Shown: positions 1-6,273, counted from the stretch's first letter. The stretch: DNA of 7,939 nt from Actinomycetota bacterium (GCA_013817555.1 JACDCN010000089.1:1-7939); one strand, 5' to 3'. Numbers and translations: made by a program. The notes: generated from the letters alone by a model not told the origin.

Positions 1-346
1 GACGAAGCTCGATCACGTGCCCGATCTCGTGGATGAAGATCAGGACGACGAACCCGATCGCGAACGGCAGGCCCCAGATCCAGGCGTAAGCCCCGATCGA
101 GACCAGCATCGATGCGCCAGTCGCGACCACCTTGAACTTGAGGAGCACGGCGCCGTACTTGACGATCAGGAAGCCGATTGCGATGACGGGCGCGAAAAGC
201 TTGCGTAGGAAGTCCCCGATCCCCCAACGGGGATGCACCGGCTCGTAGCCACGGTGTCCGTGCTCCGAGGCTTCCGGATTCGGGAGCGTCGGCGGCTCGG
301 GCGCCTCCACCGGGTCGTACCGCCACTCAGGACGCGGATCGCTCAT
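1..346 (-). CDS. Site-2 protease family (M50) membrane metalloprotease, 3' end cut by window
   Basis: The first 115 residues are visible, from ATG at 346. A proline-rich soluble N-terminus (about residues 1-45) is followed by two or more hydrophobic stretches (about 47-70 and 76-105). The second runs into HEIGHVIELR, with the zinc-binding HExxH at residues 106-110. A HExxH inside a membrane segment is the signature of site-2 proteases, which cut transmembrane substrates within the bilayer and need a later Asp as third zinc ligand; that part lies outside the window. Function is inferred from this motif and topology; the substrate is unknown. The gene is last of three on this strand, 69 nt after the NTF2-like gene. 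A weak -10-like TACAAC lies 6 nt before the ATG and no Shine-Dalgarno is visible, so a separate leaderless transcript is possible. Confidence 0.85.
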   Translation of the reverse strand, partial: MSDPRPEWRYDPVEAPEPPTLPNPEASEHGHRGYEPVHPRWGIGDFLRKLFAPVIAIGFLIVKYGAVLLKFKVVATGASMLVSIGAYAWIWGLPFAIGFVVLIFIHEIGHVIELR

Positions 347-415
347 GCGCTAGTTGTAACCGAGCGGGTCGTCGGAAGAGCGGATACGCGGATCAGCTCG
401 GTGAGCCCTCGAGTG

Positions 416-856
416 CTACGGCCGACCCAAGGCTCGCTCGTACGCGCCCGTGTCGTAGAAGCTGCGGACGCGGACGGCCTTGTCCTCGCGAAACGTCCAG
501 ATGCGGACGACCTCGCTCTCGAACGGGCGCCCGGTCGCTCGCGCACGCCCTCCCGCCATGACGATCTCGACGACGGTCTCGCCGTCGGCGAAGAACTCGA
601 GCGGCTCGAAGCGCTCGTACTCCATGTGCTCGTCGAGCACCTCCATCCACCGGCGAACGCCGTCCGGCCCGTGGAAGGTGCCCGCCCACGGAAGTTCCTC
701 CGGTGAGCCGAGCACGTACCACTCGACGTTCTCCGCGACAAGGTCGAACAGGGACGAGCGCTCGAGGAGGCCGCCTTCGCGCGCATGCAGCGCCTTGACC
801 GCGGCGAGCGCCCGTTCGCTATGACCCACGGCCGATCCACTCTTCGCCACCCTCAT
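416..856 (-). CDS. NTF2-like / SnoaL-like domain protein
   Basis: This 146-residue protein reads as a single NTF2/SnoaL fold. It has an N-terminal helix (about 13-45), then alternating strands with WYVLGSPEELPWAG (46-59), HGPDGVRRWMEVLDE (62-76) and a C-terminal pair of strands ending in RIWTFREDKAVRVRSFYD (118-135). The pattern of a G-PDG-V helix and a final FR-DKxxRxxxFYD is typical of nuclear transport factor 2 family proteins, which include small isomerases, hydrolases and pure binding proteins. No catalytic residues can be assigned, so the activity is unknown. The ATG at 856 lies inside the end of moaE (38-nt overlap). A GTG at 829 would shorten the overlap to 11 nt and give 137 residues, still keeping the whole domain. 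Co-transcription with the moaX-like gene upstream is likely. Confidence 0.75.
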   Translation of the reverse strand: MRVAKSGSAVGHSERALAAVKALHAREGGLLERSSLFDLVAENVEWYVLGSPEELPWAGTFHGPDGVRRWMEVLDEHMEYERFEPLEFFADGETVVEIVMAGGRARATGRPFESEVVRIWTFREDKAVRVRSFYDTGAYERALGRP

Positions 857-1457
857 AGACCTCTTTCTTCCAGAGCGGAACCGAGACCTTCAGCTCATCG
901 ATCGCCTCGTGACAGGCGATGAGCGCATCGGCTCGATGCGGCGCCGAGACGGCGATGACGACGCTCGTCTCGCCGATGTCCACGCGCCCGATGCGGTGGT
1001 GGATCGCAACTTCACAGAGGTCGTGTCGTCCCTTCAGCGACTCGGCCAGCTCGGCCATGACCTGCTCCGCCATACCCTCGTACGCCTCGTACTCGAGGTA
1101 CGTGACCACGCGACCACGCGACCGTGCCCGCGTCGTGCCGACGAAGGATGCAATCGCGCCGGCCTCGTCGGTGCGCACCTCCGCCACCGCCTCGTCGATG
1201 GAGAGCGGGGTTTCCGAAAGCCGAAAGTCGCCGCCGGAGACAGGGGGGATCACCGCCACCTCGTCGCCCGGCGAGAGCTCCGCGCTTTTCTCCGCGTAGT
1301 CGCGGTTGACCGCATAGAGGAGACCGTCGGGCTCGTCACCGAACCCGAGTTCGTCCCAGACGTCCCCGACGACCGCGCCGTCGGGCAGCTCGACCTCGAC
1401 GCTCCGAGATCCCGCGCGCTCACGAAGCGCCGCGAACAGCCGCACTCGCACCTTCAC
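819..1457 (-). CDS. moaX: MoaD-MoaE fusion, molybdopterin synthase (MoaX-like)
   Basis: The 212-residue protein joins both subunits of molybdopterin synthase, which inserts two sulfurs into cyclic pyranopterin monophosphate during molybdenum cofactor synthesis in the cytoplasm. Residues 1-76 are a MoaD ubiquitin-like domain ending in PPVSGG (71-76), the double glycine whose terminus carries the thiocarboxylate. Residues 77-212 are MoaE. Visible MoaE active-site residues, by E. coli numbering, are R110 (Arg39), H174-R175 (His103-Arg104), K190 (Lys119) and K197 in LWKKE (Lys126). The fusion resembles mycobacterial MoaX and the fusion in Deinococcus, and the GG must be freed by proteolysis to act. 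The start is GTG at 1457; a TACCCT hexamer 7 nt upstream and no Shine-Dalgarno suggest leaderless translation. Divergent from the mutase gene; other Moco genes are not in the window. Confidence 0.95.
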   Translation of the reverse strand: MKVRVRLFAALRERAGSRSVEVELPDGAVVGDVWDELGFGDEPDGLLYAVNRDYAEKSAELSPGDEVAVIPPVSGGDFRLSETPLSIDEAVAEVRTDEAGAIASFVGTTRARSRGRVVTYLEYEAYEGMAEQVMAELAESLKGRHDLCEVAIHHRIGRVDIGETSVVIAVSAPHRADALIACHEAIDELKVSVPLWKKEVYEGGEEWIGRGS

Positions 1458-1464
1458 GGGAAAG

Positions 1465-1470
1465 AGGGTA
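1465..1470 (-). promoter_or_regulatory. Putative -10 element of the moaX-like gene (leaderless)
   Basis: On the minus strand TACCCT fits TAnnnT and is separated by 7 nt (all pyrimidines, CTTTCCC) from the GTG start at 1457. That spacing would put the transcription start on or next to the start codon. No convincing -35 is visible at 16-18 bp. Inferred from position only. Confidence 0.4.
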
Positions 1471-1477
1471 TCCGCCG

Positions 1478-1483
1478 TACGAT
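1478..1483 (+). promoter_or_regulatory. Putative -10 element of the mutase gene (leaderless)
   Basis: TACGAT fits TAnnnT and is followed by exactly 7 nt (GGGCGGC) and then ATG at 1491. This favours 1491 over the ATG at 1482, which lies inside the hexamer. A poor -35 match, TTCACG at 1453-1458, is 19 bp away and overlaps the start codon of the divergent gene. Inferred. Confidence 0.4.
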
Positions 1484-1490
1484 GGGCGGC

Positions 1491-3083
1491 ATGGCGACCG
1501 CCGAGGATCGCCGGCTGACCGACTCCGGCATCGAGGTGAAGCCCGTCTACACGGCGGACGACCTCCCACCTGGCGCGCTCGAGCTACCCGGCGAGCATCC
1601 GTTCACGCGCGGCCCCAATCCGACCATGTACCGCGGCCGTCCCTGGACGATCCGCCAGTACGCGGGATACGGCTCCGCCGAGGAAACGAACGCGCGCTTC
1701 CGCTACCTCCTGGAACGCGGTCAGACCGGGCTGTCGGTCGCCTTCGACCTGCCGACGCAGCTCGGCTACGACTCGGACGACCCGCTAGCCGAGGGCGAGG
1801 TCGGGCGGACCGGCGTGGCGATCGACTCGCTCGCCGATATGGAGATCCTGCTCGAGGAGATCCCGCTCGCCGAGGTGTCCACCTCGATGACGATCAACGC
1901 GCCGGCAGCGCTGCTCCTCCTCCTCTACGAGCTCGTGGCGGAGAAACACGGTGTCACCGGCGACCAGCTTCGCGGCACGGTCCAGAACGACGTTCTCAAG
2001 GAGTACGTCGCCCGCGGGAACTACATCTTCCCGCCCCGCCCTTCGATGCGGCTGACGACCGACCTCTTCGCCTACTGCGCGGAGCATCTACCCCGCTGGA
2101 ACACGATCTCAATCTCCGGGTACCACATCCGCGAGGCGGGCTCGAGCGCGGCGCAAGAGCTCGCATTCACGCTCTGTAACGGCATCGCGTACTGCGAGGC
2201 GGCGATCGCGGCAGGACTCTCCCCGAACGAGTTCGGGGAGCGTCTCTCCTTCTTCTTCAACGCGCACAACCACTTCTTCCAGGAAGTGGCGAAGTTCCGC
2301 GCCGCGCGCCGGCTGTGGGCGGAGATCATGCGCGAGCGCTTCGGGGCGACGAACCCACGTGCGACGGCGCTTCGCTTTCATGCACAGACCGGCGGGTCGA
2401 CGCTCACCGCGCAGCAACCCGAGAACAACATCGTGCGCGTCGCGATCCAGGCGCTCTCGGCGGCTTGCGGGGGCGCGCAGTCGATCCACACGAACTCGTT
2501 CGACGAGGCGCTCGCGCTACCGAGCGAGCGCGCGGTACAGATCGCGCTCAGGACGCAGCAGATCCTCGCGGAGGAGGCCGGCGGCACCGACACGGCGGAC
2601 CCGCTGGGCGGGGCGTACTTCATCGAGGCCCTCACGGTCGAGCTGGAAGAGAAAGCGAAAGCGCTGATCGAGTGGGTCGACGAGCTCGGCGGCGCGGTCG
2701 CCGCGATCGAGCAGGGATTCGTCCAGGCAGAGATCGAAGCATCGGCCTTCCGCTATCAGGCCGACGTCGAGTCCGAGGAACGCGTGGTCGTGGGCGTCAA
2801 CCGCTTCACGGAGGAGGGACAGGAGCGGGTCGAGCTCCTGCAAGTCGATCCCGAGGGCGAGCGGCGCCAGAAGGAACGAACAGTTCGTGTCCGAGCAGAG
2901 CGGGACGCGGAGATCGCCGCGGGCGCACTAGCCGAGGTCGTGAGCACTGCCGAGAGCGACGCGAATCTCCTTCCCCCGATGCGCGACGCGCTACGCGCGC
3001 GCTGCACGATCGGCGAGATCTGCGGCGTTCTCCGCGAGCTGTGGGGTACGTACGACGGTACATATGACGGCCGGCATGCGTAA
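1491..3083 (+). CDS. Methylmalonyl-CoA mutase large (catalytic) subunit, without B12-binding domain
   Basis: The 530-residue protein is the TIM-barrel substrate domain of a B12-dependent acyl-CoA mutase, which interconverts (R)-methylmalonyl-CoA and succinyl-CoA. Residues of the Propionibacterium enzyme align with a constant offset of 32: Y57 in TIRQYAG (Tyr89), Q165 (Gln197), R175 (Arg207), N204 (Asn236) and H212 in SISGYH (His244). Tyr89 and Arg207 bind the malonyl carboxylate, while isobutyryl- and 2-hydroxyisobutyryl-CoA mutases have other residues there, so methylmalonyl-CoA is the likely substrate. The chain ends at about the boundary of the barrel domain, and the DxHxxG cobalamin domain is absent, so a separate small subunit must exist elsewhere. 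ATG at 1491 is chosen because of the -10-like hexamer upstream; ATG at 1482 adds three residues. The open frame continues upstream only as the antisense of moaX. The end overlaps the next gene by 20 nt. Confidence 0.93.
   Translation: MATAEDRRLTDSGIEVKPVYTADDLPPGALELPGEHPFTRGPNPTMYRGRPWTIRQYAGYGSAEETNARFRYLLERGQTGLSVAFDLPTQLGYDSDDPLAEGEVGRTGVAIDSLADMEILLEEIPLAEVSTSMTINAPAALLLLLYELVAEKHGVTGDQLRGTVQNDVLKEYVARGNYIFPPRPSMRLTTDLFAYCAEHLPRWNTISISGYHIREAGSSAAQELAFTLCNGIAYCEAAIAAGLSPNEFGERLSFFFNAHNHFFQEVAKFRAARRLWAEIMRERFGATNPRATALRFHAQTGGSTLTAQQPENNIVRVAIQALSAACGGAQSIHTNSFDEALALPSERAVQIALRTQQILAEEAGGTDTADPLGGAYFIEALTVELEEKAKALIEWVDELGGAVAAIEQGFVQAEIEASAFRYQADVESEERVVVGVNRFTEEGQERVELLQVDPEGERRQKERTVRVRAERDAEIAAGALAEVVSTAESDANLLPPMRDALRARCTIGEICGVLRELWGTYDGTYDGRHA
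3045..3068 (+). repeat. 12-bp imperfect tandem repeat at the gene junction
   Basis: GGTACGTACGAC (3045-3056) is followed directly by GGTACATATGAC (3057-3068), 10 of 12 bases identical. In the mutase frame it encodes Gly-Thr-Tyr-Asp twice, near the C-terminus. The second copy carries the ATG at 3064 that can start the next gene. Confidence 0.6.
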
Positions 3084-4542
3084 GGCGGCACAAATTGCGG
3101 GCGCGACGGCCGTCGTCCTCGCGCTCGGGATCCCGCTCGCCGCCCTCCCCGCGTCACGCGTAGGCGAGTCGACTGCGACGCCTGCCGCGCCGCCGAGCTT
3201 CACGCGCGATGTGGCCCCGATCATCCAGCAGAAGTGCGCAGGCTGCCATCAGCTAGGCGGGATCGCGCCCGTCCCGTTCCATACAGCGCAGCAGATCTCG
3301 TCCCGTTCGGCGCTGATCGCGGCGACGGTTCAGGCCGGGCTGATGCCGCCCTGGCCGCCAGGCCCCCGCTCGCCGAGCTATGCGGGTGAACAGGAGCGTC
3401 GGCTGAGCGCGACTGAGCGGGCGACACTCCTCGCCTGGGCCCGCGCGGGAGCCGACGTCGACGGCCCGGCGCGCAAGCCGCTCCCGAAGAAGCCCGTTCA
3501 GGTCGCGCCCGGAGAGTCCGTCCTCGCGCTGCGCATGCCTTCCACGTACAAGCCGCGCGCTGCGAAAGGGGTTACAGACGACTATCGCTGCTTCCTCCTC
3601 GATCCGGACCGGTCCGGCGACTCCTTCGTCACCTCGGCACGTATCGAACCCGGGGCGGCCAAGGTGGTCCACCACGTAATCCTCTTCCGCGTCTCGCGGG
3701 GCCAGGTCGCCGACGCCAAACGCCTCGACTCAGGCGCGGCCGGACTCGGGTGGAACTGCTTCGGCGGAACGGGGCTCCCCACAGGCGACGGCTCCGGCTC
3801 CATCCAAGACTCGCTGAACGATGCGAACTGGGTCGCCGCGTGGGCGCCGGGCTGGGGCGGAAACCGTCTTCCGCAGGGCACCGGCGTACCGTTGCCCGCG
3901 GGAAGCCAAATCGTGATGCAGGTGCACTACAACCTGCTGAACGGCCGGACTCGCGATCGCTCGCGCGCGGTGCTCACGGTCGCTCCCTCCGCGGCAAACC
4001 TGACCCCGTTGCAGACGATGCTCCTTCCCGCGCCCGTCGAGATCCCCTGCGCCAAAGGGGAGCAGGGTCGCCTCTGCGACCGGAACGAGGCGCTGTTCGA
4101 CCTGACGAGCAAGTACGGCTCGCAGGCAGCATTCGTGCCTGCCGGGCTTCTCATCCTGTGCCGCGGAAACGCCGCGAATCCACGGGCAGGTGCAGTCTCG
4201 ACCTGCGACCGGCGCCTCACCCAGCCGACGACGATCCACGTCGCGGCAGGGCACATGCACCTGCTCGGCTCATCGATCCGGGTCGAGCTCAACCCGGGCA
4301 CGCCCCGCGCGCAGGTGCTGCTCGACATCCCACGCTGGGACTTCCACTGGCAGAACGCGTACACGCTCGCGCGCGCGGTGGAAGCCGGTCCGGGCGACGT
4401 CGTCAGGGTCACCTGCCGCCACGACGTGCACAAGCGAATGCACGGTGGGCACGGAATCCCGAAGACGCCCCGCTACATCCTCTGGGGTGAGGGCACGACC
4501 GACGAGATGTGCCTCGGCATCCTCCAAGTGACGCGCGGGTAG
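3064..4542 (+). CDS. Exported heme c / copper type II (PHM/DBM-like) monooxygenase fusion protein
   Basis: The 492-residue protein begins with a Sec-type signal or membrane anchor (about residues 6-30). A small cytochrome c-like domain follows, with CAGCH at 58-62 and a possible axial Met94 in LMPPWPP. From about residue 150 to the end it matches the two-domain copper core of peptidylglycine and dopamine monooxygenases. Visible copper ligands are H203-H204 in VVHHVILF and H288 in MQVHY (PHM His107, His108, His172), and H397 and H399 in GHMHLLG with M482 in TTDEMC (PHM His242, His244, Met314). With all six ligands present, an oxygen-dependent hydroxylase acting outside the cytoplasm is likely. 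The heme could replace ascorbate as electron donor (inference). Substrate unknown. ATG at 3076 would give a neater signal peptide. The gene overlaps the mutase end and is probably co-transcribed with it. Confidence 0.85.
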   Translation: MTAGMRKAAQIAGATAVVLALGIPLAALPASRVGESTATPAAPPSFTRDVAPIIQQKCAGCHQLGGIAPVPFHTAQQISSRSALIAATVQAGLMPPWPPGPRSPSYAGEQERRLSATERATLLAWARAGADVDGPARKPLPKKPVQVAPGESVLALRMPSTYKPRAAKGVTDDYRCFLLDPDRSGDSFVTSARIEPGAAKVVHHVILFRVSRGQVADAKRLDSGAAGLGWNCFGGTGLPTGDGSGSIQDSLNDANWVAAWAPGWGGNRLPQGTGVPLPAGSQIVMQVHYNLLNGRTRDRSRAVLTVAPSAANLTPLQTMLLPAPVEIPCAKGEQGRLCDRNEALFDLTSKYGSQAAFVPAGLLILCRGNAANPRAGAVSTCDRRLTQPTTIHVAAGHMHLLGSSIRVELNPGTPRAQVLLDIPRWDFHWQNAYTLARAVEAGPGDVVRVTCRHDVHKRMHGGHGIPKTPRYILWGEGTTDEMCLGILQVTRG

Positions 4543-4546
4543 CGAG

Positions 4547-4574
4547 ACCTACGAAGCGCGTCTTCGCTTCAGGT
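4547..4574. terminator. Possible hairpin between convergent genes
   Basis: GAAGCG (4553-4558) pairs with CGCTTC (4565-4570) around a 6-nt loop. Flanking ACCT (4547-4550) and AGGT (4571-4574) can extend the stem past a 2-nt bulge. It lies just after the heme-copper gene and inside the end of the convergent 56-residue gene. No T-tract follows on either strand, so terminator function is a guess. Confidence 0.25.
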
Positions 4575-4719
4575 ACTCGCGAATCGTCTTTTCGCGCCCG
4601 CGCCGGATGATCTCTTGAACCTCTGGATCGAGCTCCCGCTTCGGCTCAGCACGTGTGCTTGGAATGCGGTAGACGAAGCCCTTCCGCAGAATCCGATCGT
4701 TGAGCGGATCAATCTCCAT
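4549..4719 (-). CDS. Small basic hypothetical protein (56 aa)
   Basis: An ATG at 4719 opens a 56-residue frame ending at TAG 4549. The protein starts MEIDPLNDRILRKGFVYRIP and has a strongly basic helical second half (about residues 31-54, with REKTIREYLKRRR near the end). I do not recognise a family. Its start overlaps the stop of the DUF3467-like gene by 11 nt (ATGGAGATTGA), a typical spacing for translational coupling, which is the main reason to believe it is real. The basic tail could bind nucleic acid or an acidic partner, but this is only inference from composition. It ends 6 nt from the stop of the convergent heme-copper gene. Confidence 0.6.
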   Translation of the reverse strand: MEIDPLNDRILRKGFVYRIPSTRAEPKRELDPEVQEIIRRGREKTIREYLKRRRAS

Positions 4720-4978
4720 CGTCCGGCTCCTTCGGCATGGACCACTCAGTGTAGCTCTGCAACGCCCCGTCTAGCTGATCGCGAAGCTCGAACGCCACCG
4801 CGGGAGACAGGAGAGCTCGGGCAACGAGAAAACGACGAGATGGGTCGGGGACATGGCGGCGAAAGTCCACCGTGAACTCGTCCCGTCCGCGCTGGACGCG
4901 GGTGCTGTTCGCCCATACTCCGACGACGACAGCGGGGTCGACGTAGAAGTCGTCGATGGGCTCGTCCCGTTCGCTCAC
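4709..4978 (-). CDS. DUF3467-like small protein
   Basis: This 89-residue protein starts at GTG 4978; an in-frame TAG at 5003-5005 rules out a longer form. Features that recall DUF3467 are VGVWANSTRVQRGRDEFTVD (residues 19-38), a proline-rich turn, then VARALLSPAVAFELRDQLDG (52-71) with an amphipathic C-terminal helix. This matches the pattern of a YxN-V strand, an EFxxDF strand and an R-xxxSP-xA-xLLxxL helix in that family, as I remember it. The family's function is unknown to me. The gene is the first of a coupled pair with the 56-residue protein and is divergent from the glycosyltransferase (75 nt between starts). No clear Shine-Dalgarno is seen. Confidence 0.7.
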   Translation of the reverse strand: MSERDEPIDDFYVDPAVVVGVWANSTRVQRGRDEFTVDFRRHVPDPSRRFLVARALLSPAVAFELRDQLDGALQSYTEWSMPKEPDDGD

Positions 4979-5053
4979 CGCCCGATCATCCGCGATGGAC
5001 CTCTACATAACGGTCACGAATGTGCGCCGAAAGCGTCACGATTGAGCGACGAC

Positions 5054-6076
5054 ATGCGGATCCTGCTCGTCTCGCAGATGTACCCGGGCCCCGATGATCC
5101 CGATCTCGGGGTGTTCGTCGCCAATCTCGAGCGAGAGCTGGCCACGCGCGGGCACGAGCTCGAACGCGCGGTGGTCGATCGCAGAACAGGCGGCTGGAGT
5201 CGTCATCTCGCACTGGCGCGCGATGCGAGACGAGCGGCAAGGAAGTTTCGACCCGATGTCGTGTACGCCCACTTCCTGGTTCCGGCGGGCTTTCTCGCCA
5301 CACTCGCGTCCCGAGCGCCGCTCGTGGTCACCGCGCACGGCCAGGACGTCGAGAACGCTCGCCGGAACCGTGCGCTACGCGTGGCCACACGACACGTCGT
5401 CCGCCGAGCATCCGCAGTCGTCGCGGTCTCACACTGGCTTCGCGACCGACTCGAGGAAGCGGTGCCGGAGGCAGCCGCCAAGACCGAGGTCGTGGACTGC
5501 GGCGTGGATCTCGAGCGGTTCGCGCCGCGGGACTCGGGCGAAGCACGCGCCGAAGTCGGCTGGCACGGCGACGGGACCGCATTCCTCTGTTTGGGCACGC
5601 TCTCGGAGCGGAAGAACGTCCTCCGGCTCGCACGCGCGTTCGAGCGGCGCGGCGAGGGGACACTGAGGTTCGTGGGCGACGGTCCGCTCCGGGAAGCCCT
5701 CGAAGGTCGCCCCGGGATCGAGCTCGCGGGTCGCGTCACCCACGACGAGGTTCCGGCCTGGATCGCGGCAAGCGACGTCCTCTGCCAGCCGAGCCTCGCC
5801 GAGCCGTTCGGCCTCGCGACCCTCGAGGCAATGGCGTCGGCGCGGTCGGTCGTCGCGACCCGCGTCGGGGGGCCGACCGAGTTCGTGACGCCGGAATCGG
5901 GAGTCCTCGTCGATCCGGAGGACGAGGACGGACTTCGCTCAGCGCTCTCACAGGCGGCAGCGCTACCGCGCCCCAACGGTGCTGCCCGCGCTGCAGCGGG
6001 CGATCACGACGTCAAGCTGCAGGCGGCACGGGTGGAAGCGATTCTCGAGCGAGCCGTTCGAGGTCTGCGAGCCTGA
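5054..6076 (+). CDS. GT4 family glycosyltransferase (GT-B fold)
   Basis: The 340-residue protein is a retaining GT-B glycosyltransferase of family 4, which moves a sugar from a nucleotide donor to a lipid, glycan or small acceptor, usually at the inner face of the membrane. The N-terminal acceptor domain opens with RILLVSQMYPGPDDPDLGVF (2-21) and contains VTAHGQD (92-98). The donor domain has GTLSERKN (181-188), FVGDGPL (206-212), and the EX7E pair E250 and E258 in EPFGLATLE. Length is slightly short for the family, but all core motifs are present. ATG at 5054 is chosen because MRILLV is the usual first strand; the frame upstream to 4853 lies opposite the DUF3467-like gene and is not family sequence. 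Acceptor and donor cannot be told from the sequence. The last 65 nt overlap a convergent small gene. Confidence 0.93.
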   Translation: MRILLVSQMYPGPDDPDLGVFVANLERELATRGHELERAVVDRRTGGWSRHLALARDARRAARKFRPDVVYAHFLVPAGFLATLASRAPLVVTAHGQDVENARRNRALRVATRHVVRRASAVVAVSHWLRDRLEEAVPEAAAKTEVVDCGVDLERFAPRDSGEARAEVGWHGDGTAFLCLGTLSERKNVLRLARAFERRGEGTLRFVGDGPLREALEGRPGIELAGRVTHDEVPAWIAASDVLCQPSLAEPFGLATLEAMASARSVVATRVGGPTEFVTPESGVLVDPEDEDGLRSALSQAAALPRPNGAARAAAGDHDVKLQAARVEAILERAVRGLRA

Positions 6077-6239
6077 CCTCGACCAGCGGCTGGACGGACT
6101 CCTCGAGACCGGCTTCCCTCGCGACCGAGAGCGCCTCCTCGTAGGTCTCGCGCACCTTGTCCGGCGCGACTCCCTGTTTCAGGCGGTTGTCGCCGGTGAC
6201 GAGGAGCTTCTGGATCTTCTCGCGAGCATCCTCGGCCAT
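6012..6239 (-). CDS. Helical hypothetical protein (75 aa)
   Basis: ATG at 6239 starts a 75-residue, charged, mostly helical protein. One helix covers about residues 2-22 (EDAREKIQKLLVTGDNRLKQG) and a second pair covers 25-65, with YEEALSVAREAGLEE at 33-47 resembling one TPR-like helix hairpin. The tail is proline-rich. I do not recognise a named family. The 3' end runs 65 nt into the convergent glycosyltransferase gene, so the last 21 residues are encoded opposite its end. The start is divergent from secG, 47 nt apart. A TAGGCT hexamer 6 nt before the ATG suggests a leaderless message. The reading frame looks real from its regular helical pattern, but homology would have to confirm it. Confidence 0.62.
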   Translation of the reverse strand: MAEDAREKIQKLLVTGDNRLKQGVAPDKVRETYEEALSVAREAGLEESVQPLVEVRLADLERLARESLPPVPPAA

Positions 6240-6245
6240 CGCCGG

Positions 6246-6251
6246 AGCCTA
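6246..6251 (-). promoter_or_regulatory. Putative -10 element of the 75-aa protein gene
   Basis: TAGGCT on the minus strand fits TAnnnT, with 6 nt to the ATG at 6239 and no Shine-Dalgarno between. No good -35 was found. Inferred from position. Confidence 0.38.
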
Positions 6252-6273
6252 CAACCGCTGCTATCGCCGTTGC

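Noticed and set aside
233..706. Plus-strand open frame of 157 residues
   Set aside because: It runs opposite the NTF2-like and M50 genes, is Arg/Val-rich and shows no domain pattern.
1104..1127. Three near-identical 8-bp units (GACCACGC, GACCACGC, GACCGTGC)
   Set aside because: They lie within moaE and encode the basic loop RSRGRVV; too short and too few to call a functional repeat.
909..1490. In-frame N-terminal extension of the mutase
   Set aside because: It lies opposite the well-supported moaX-like gene, has no mutase homology by eye, and the recognisable protein starts at about 1491.
1458..1490. Possible cobalamin or Moco riboswitch before the mutase or moaX-like gene
   Set aside because: Only 33 nt separate the two starts, far too little for either aptamer.
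4853..5053. In-frame N-terminal extension of the glycosyltransferase
   Set aside because: It is antisense to the DUF3467-like gene, and GT4 proteins start with the MRILLV strand found at 5054.
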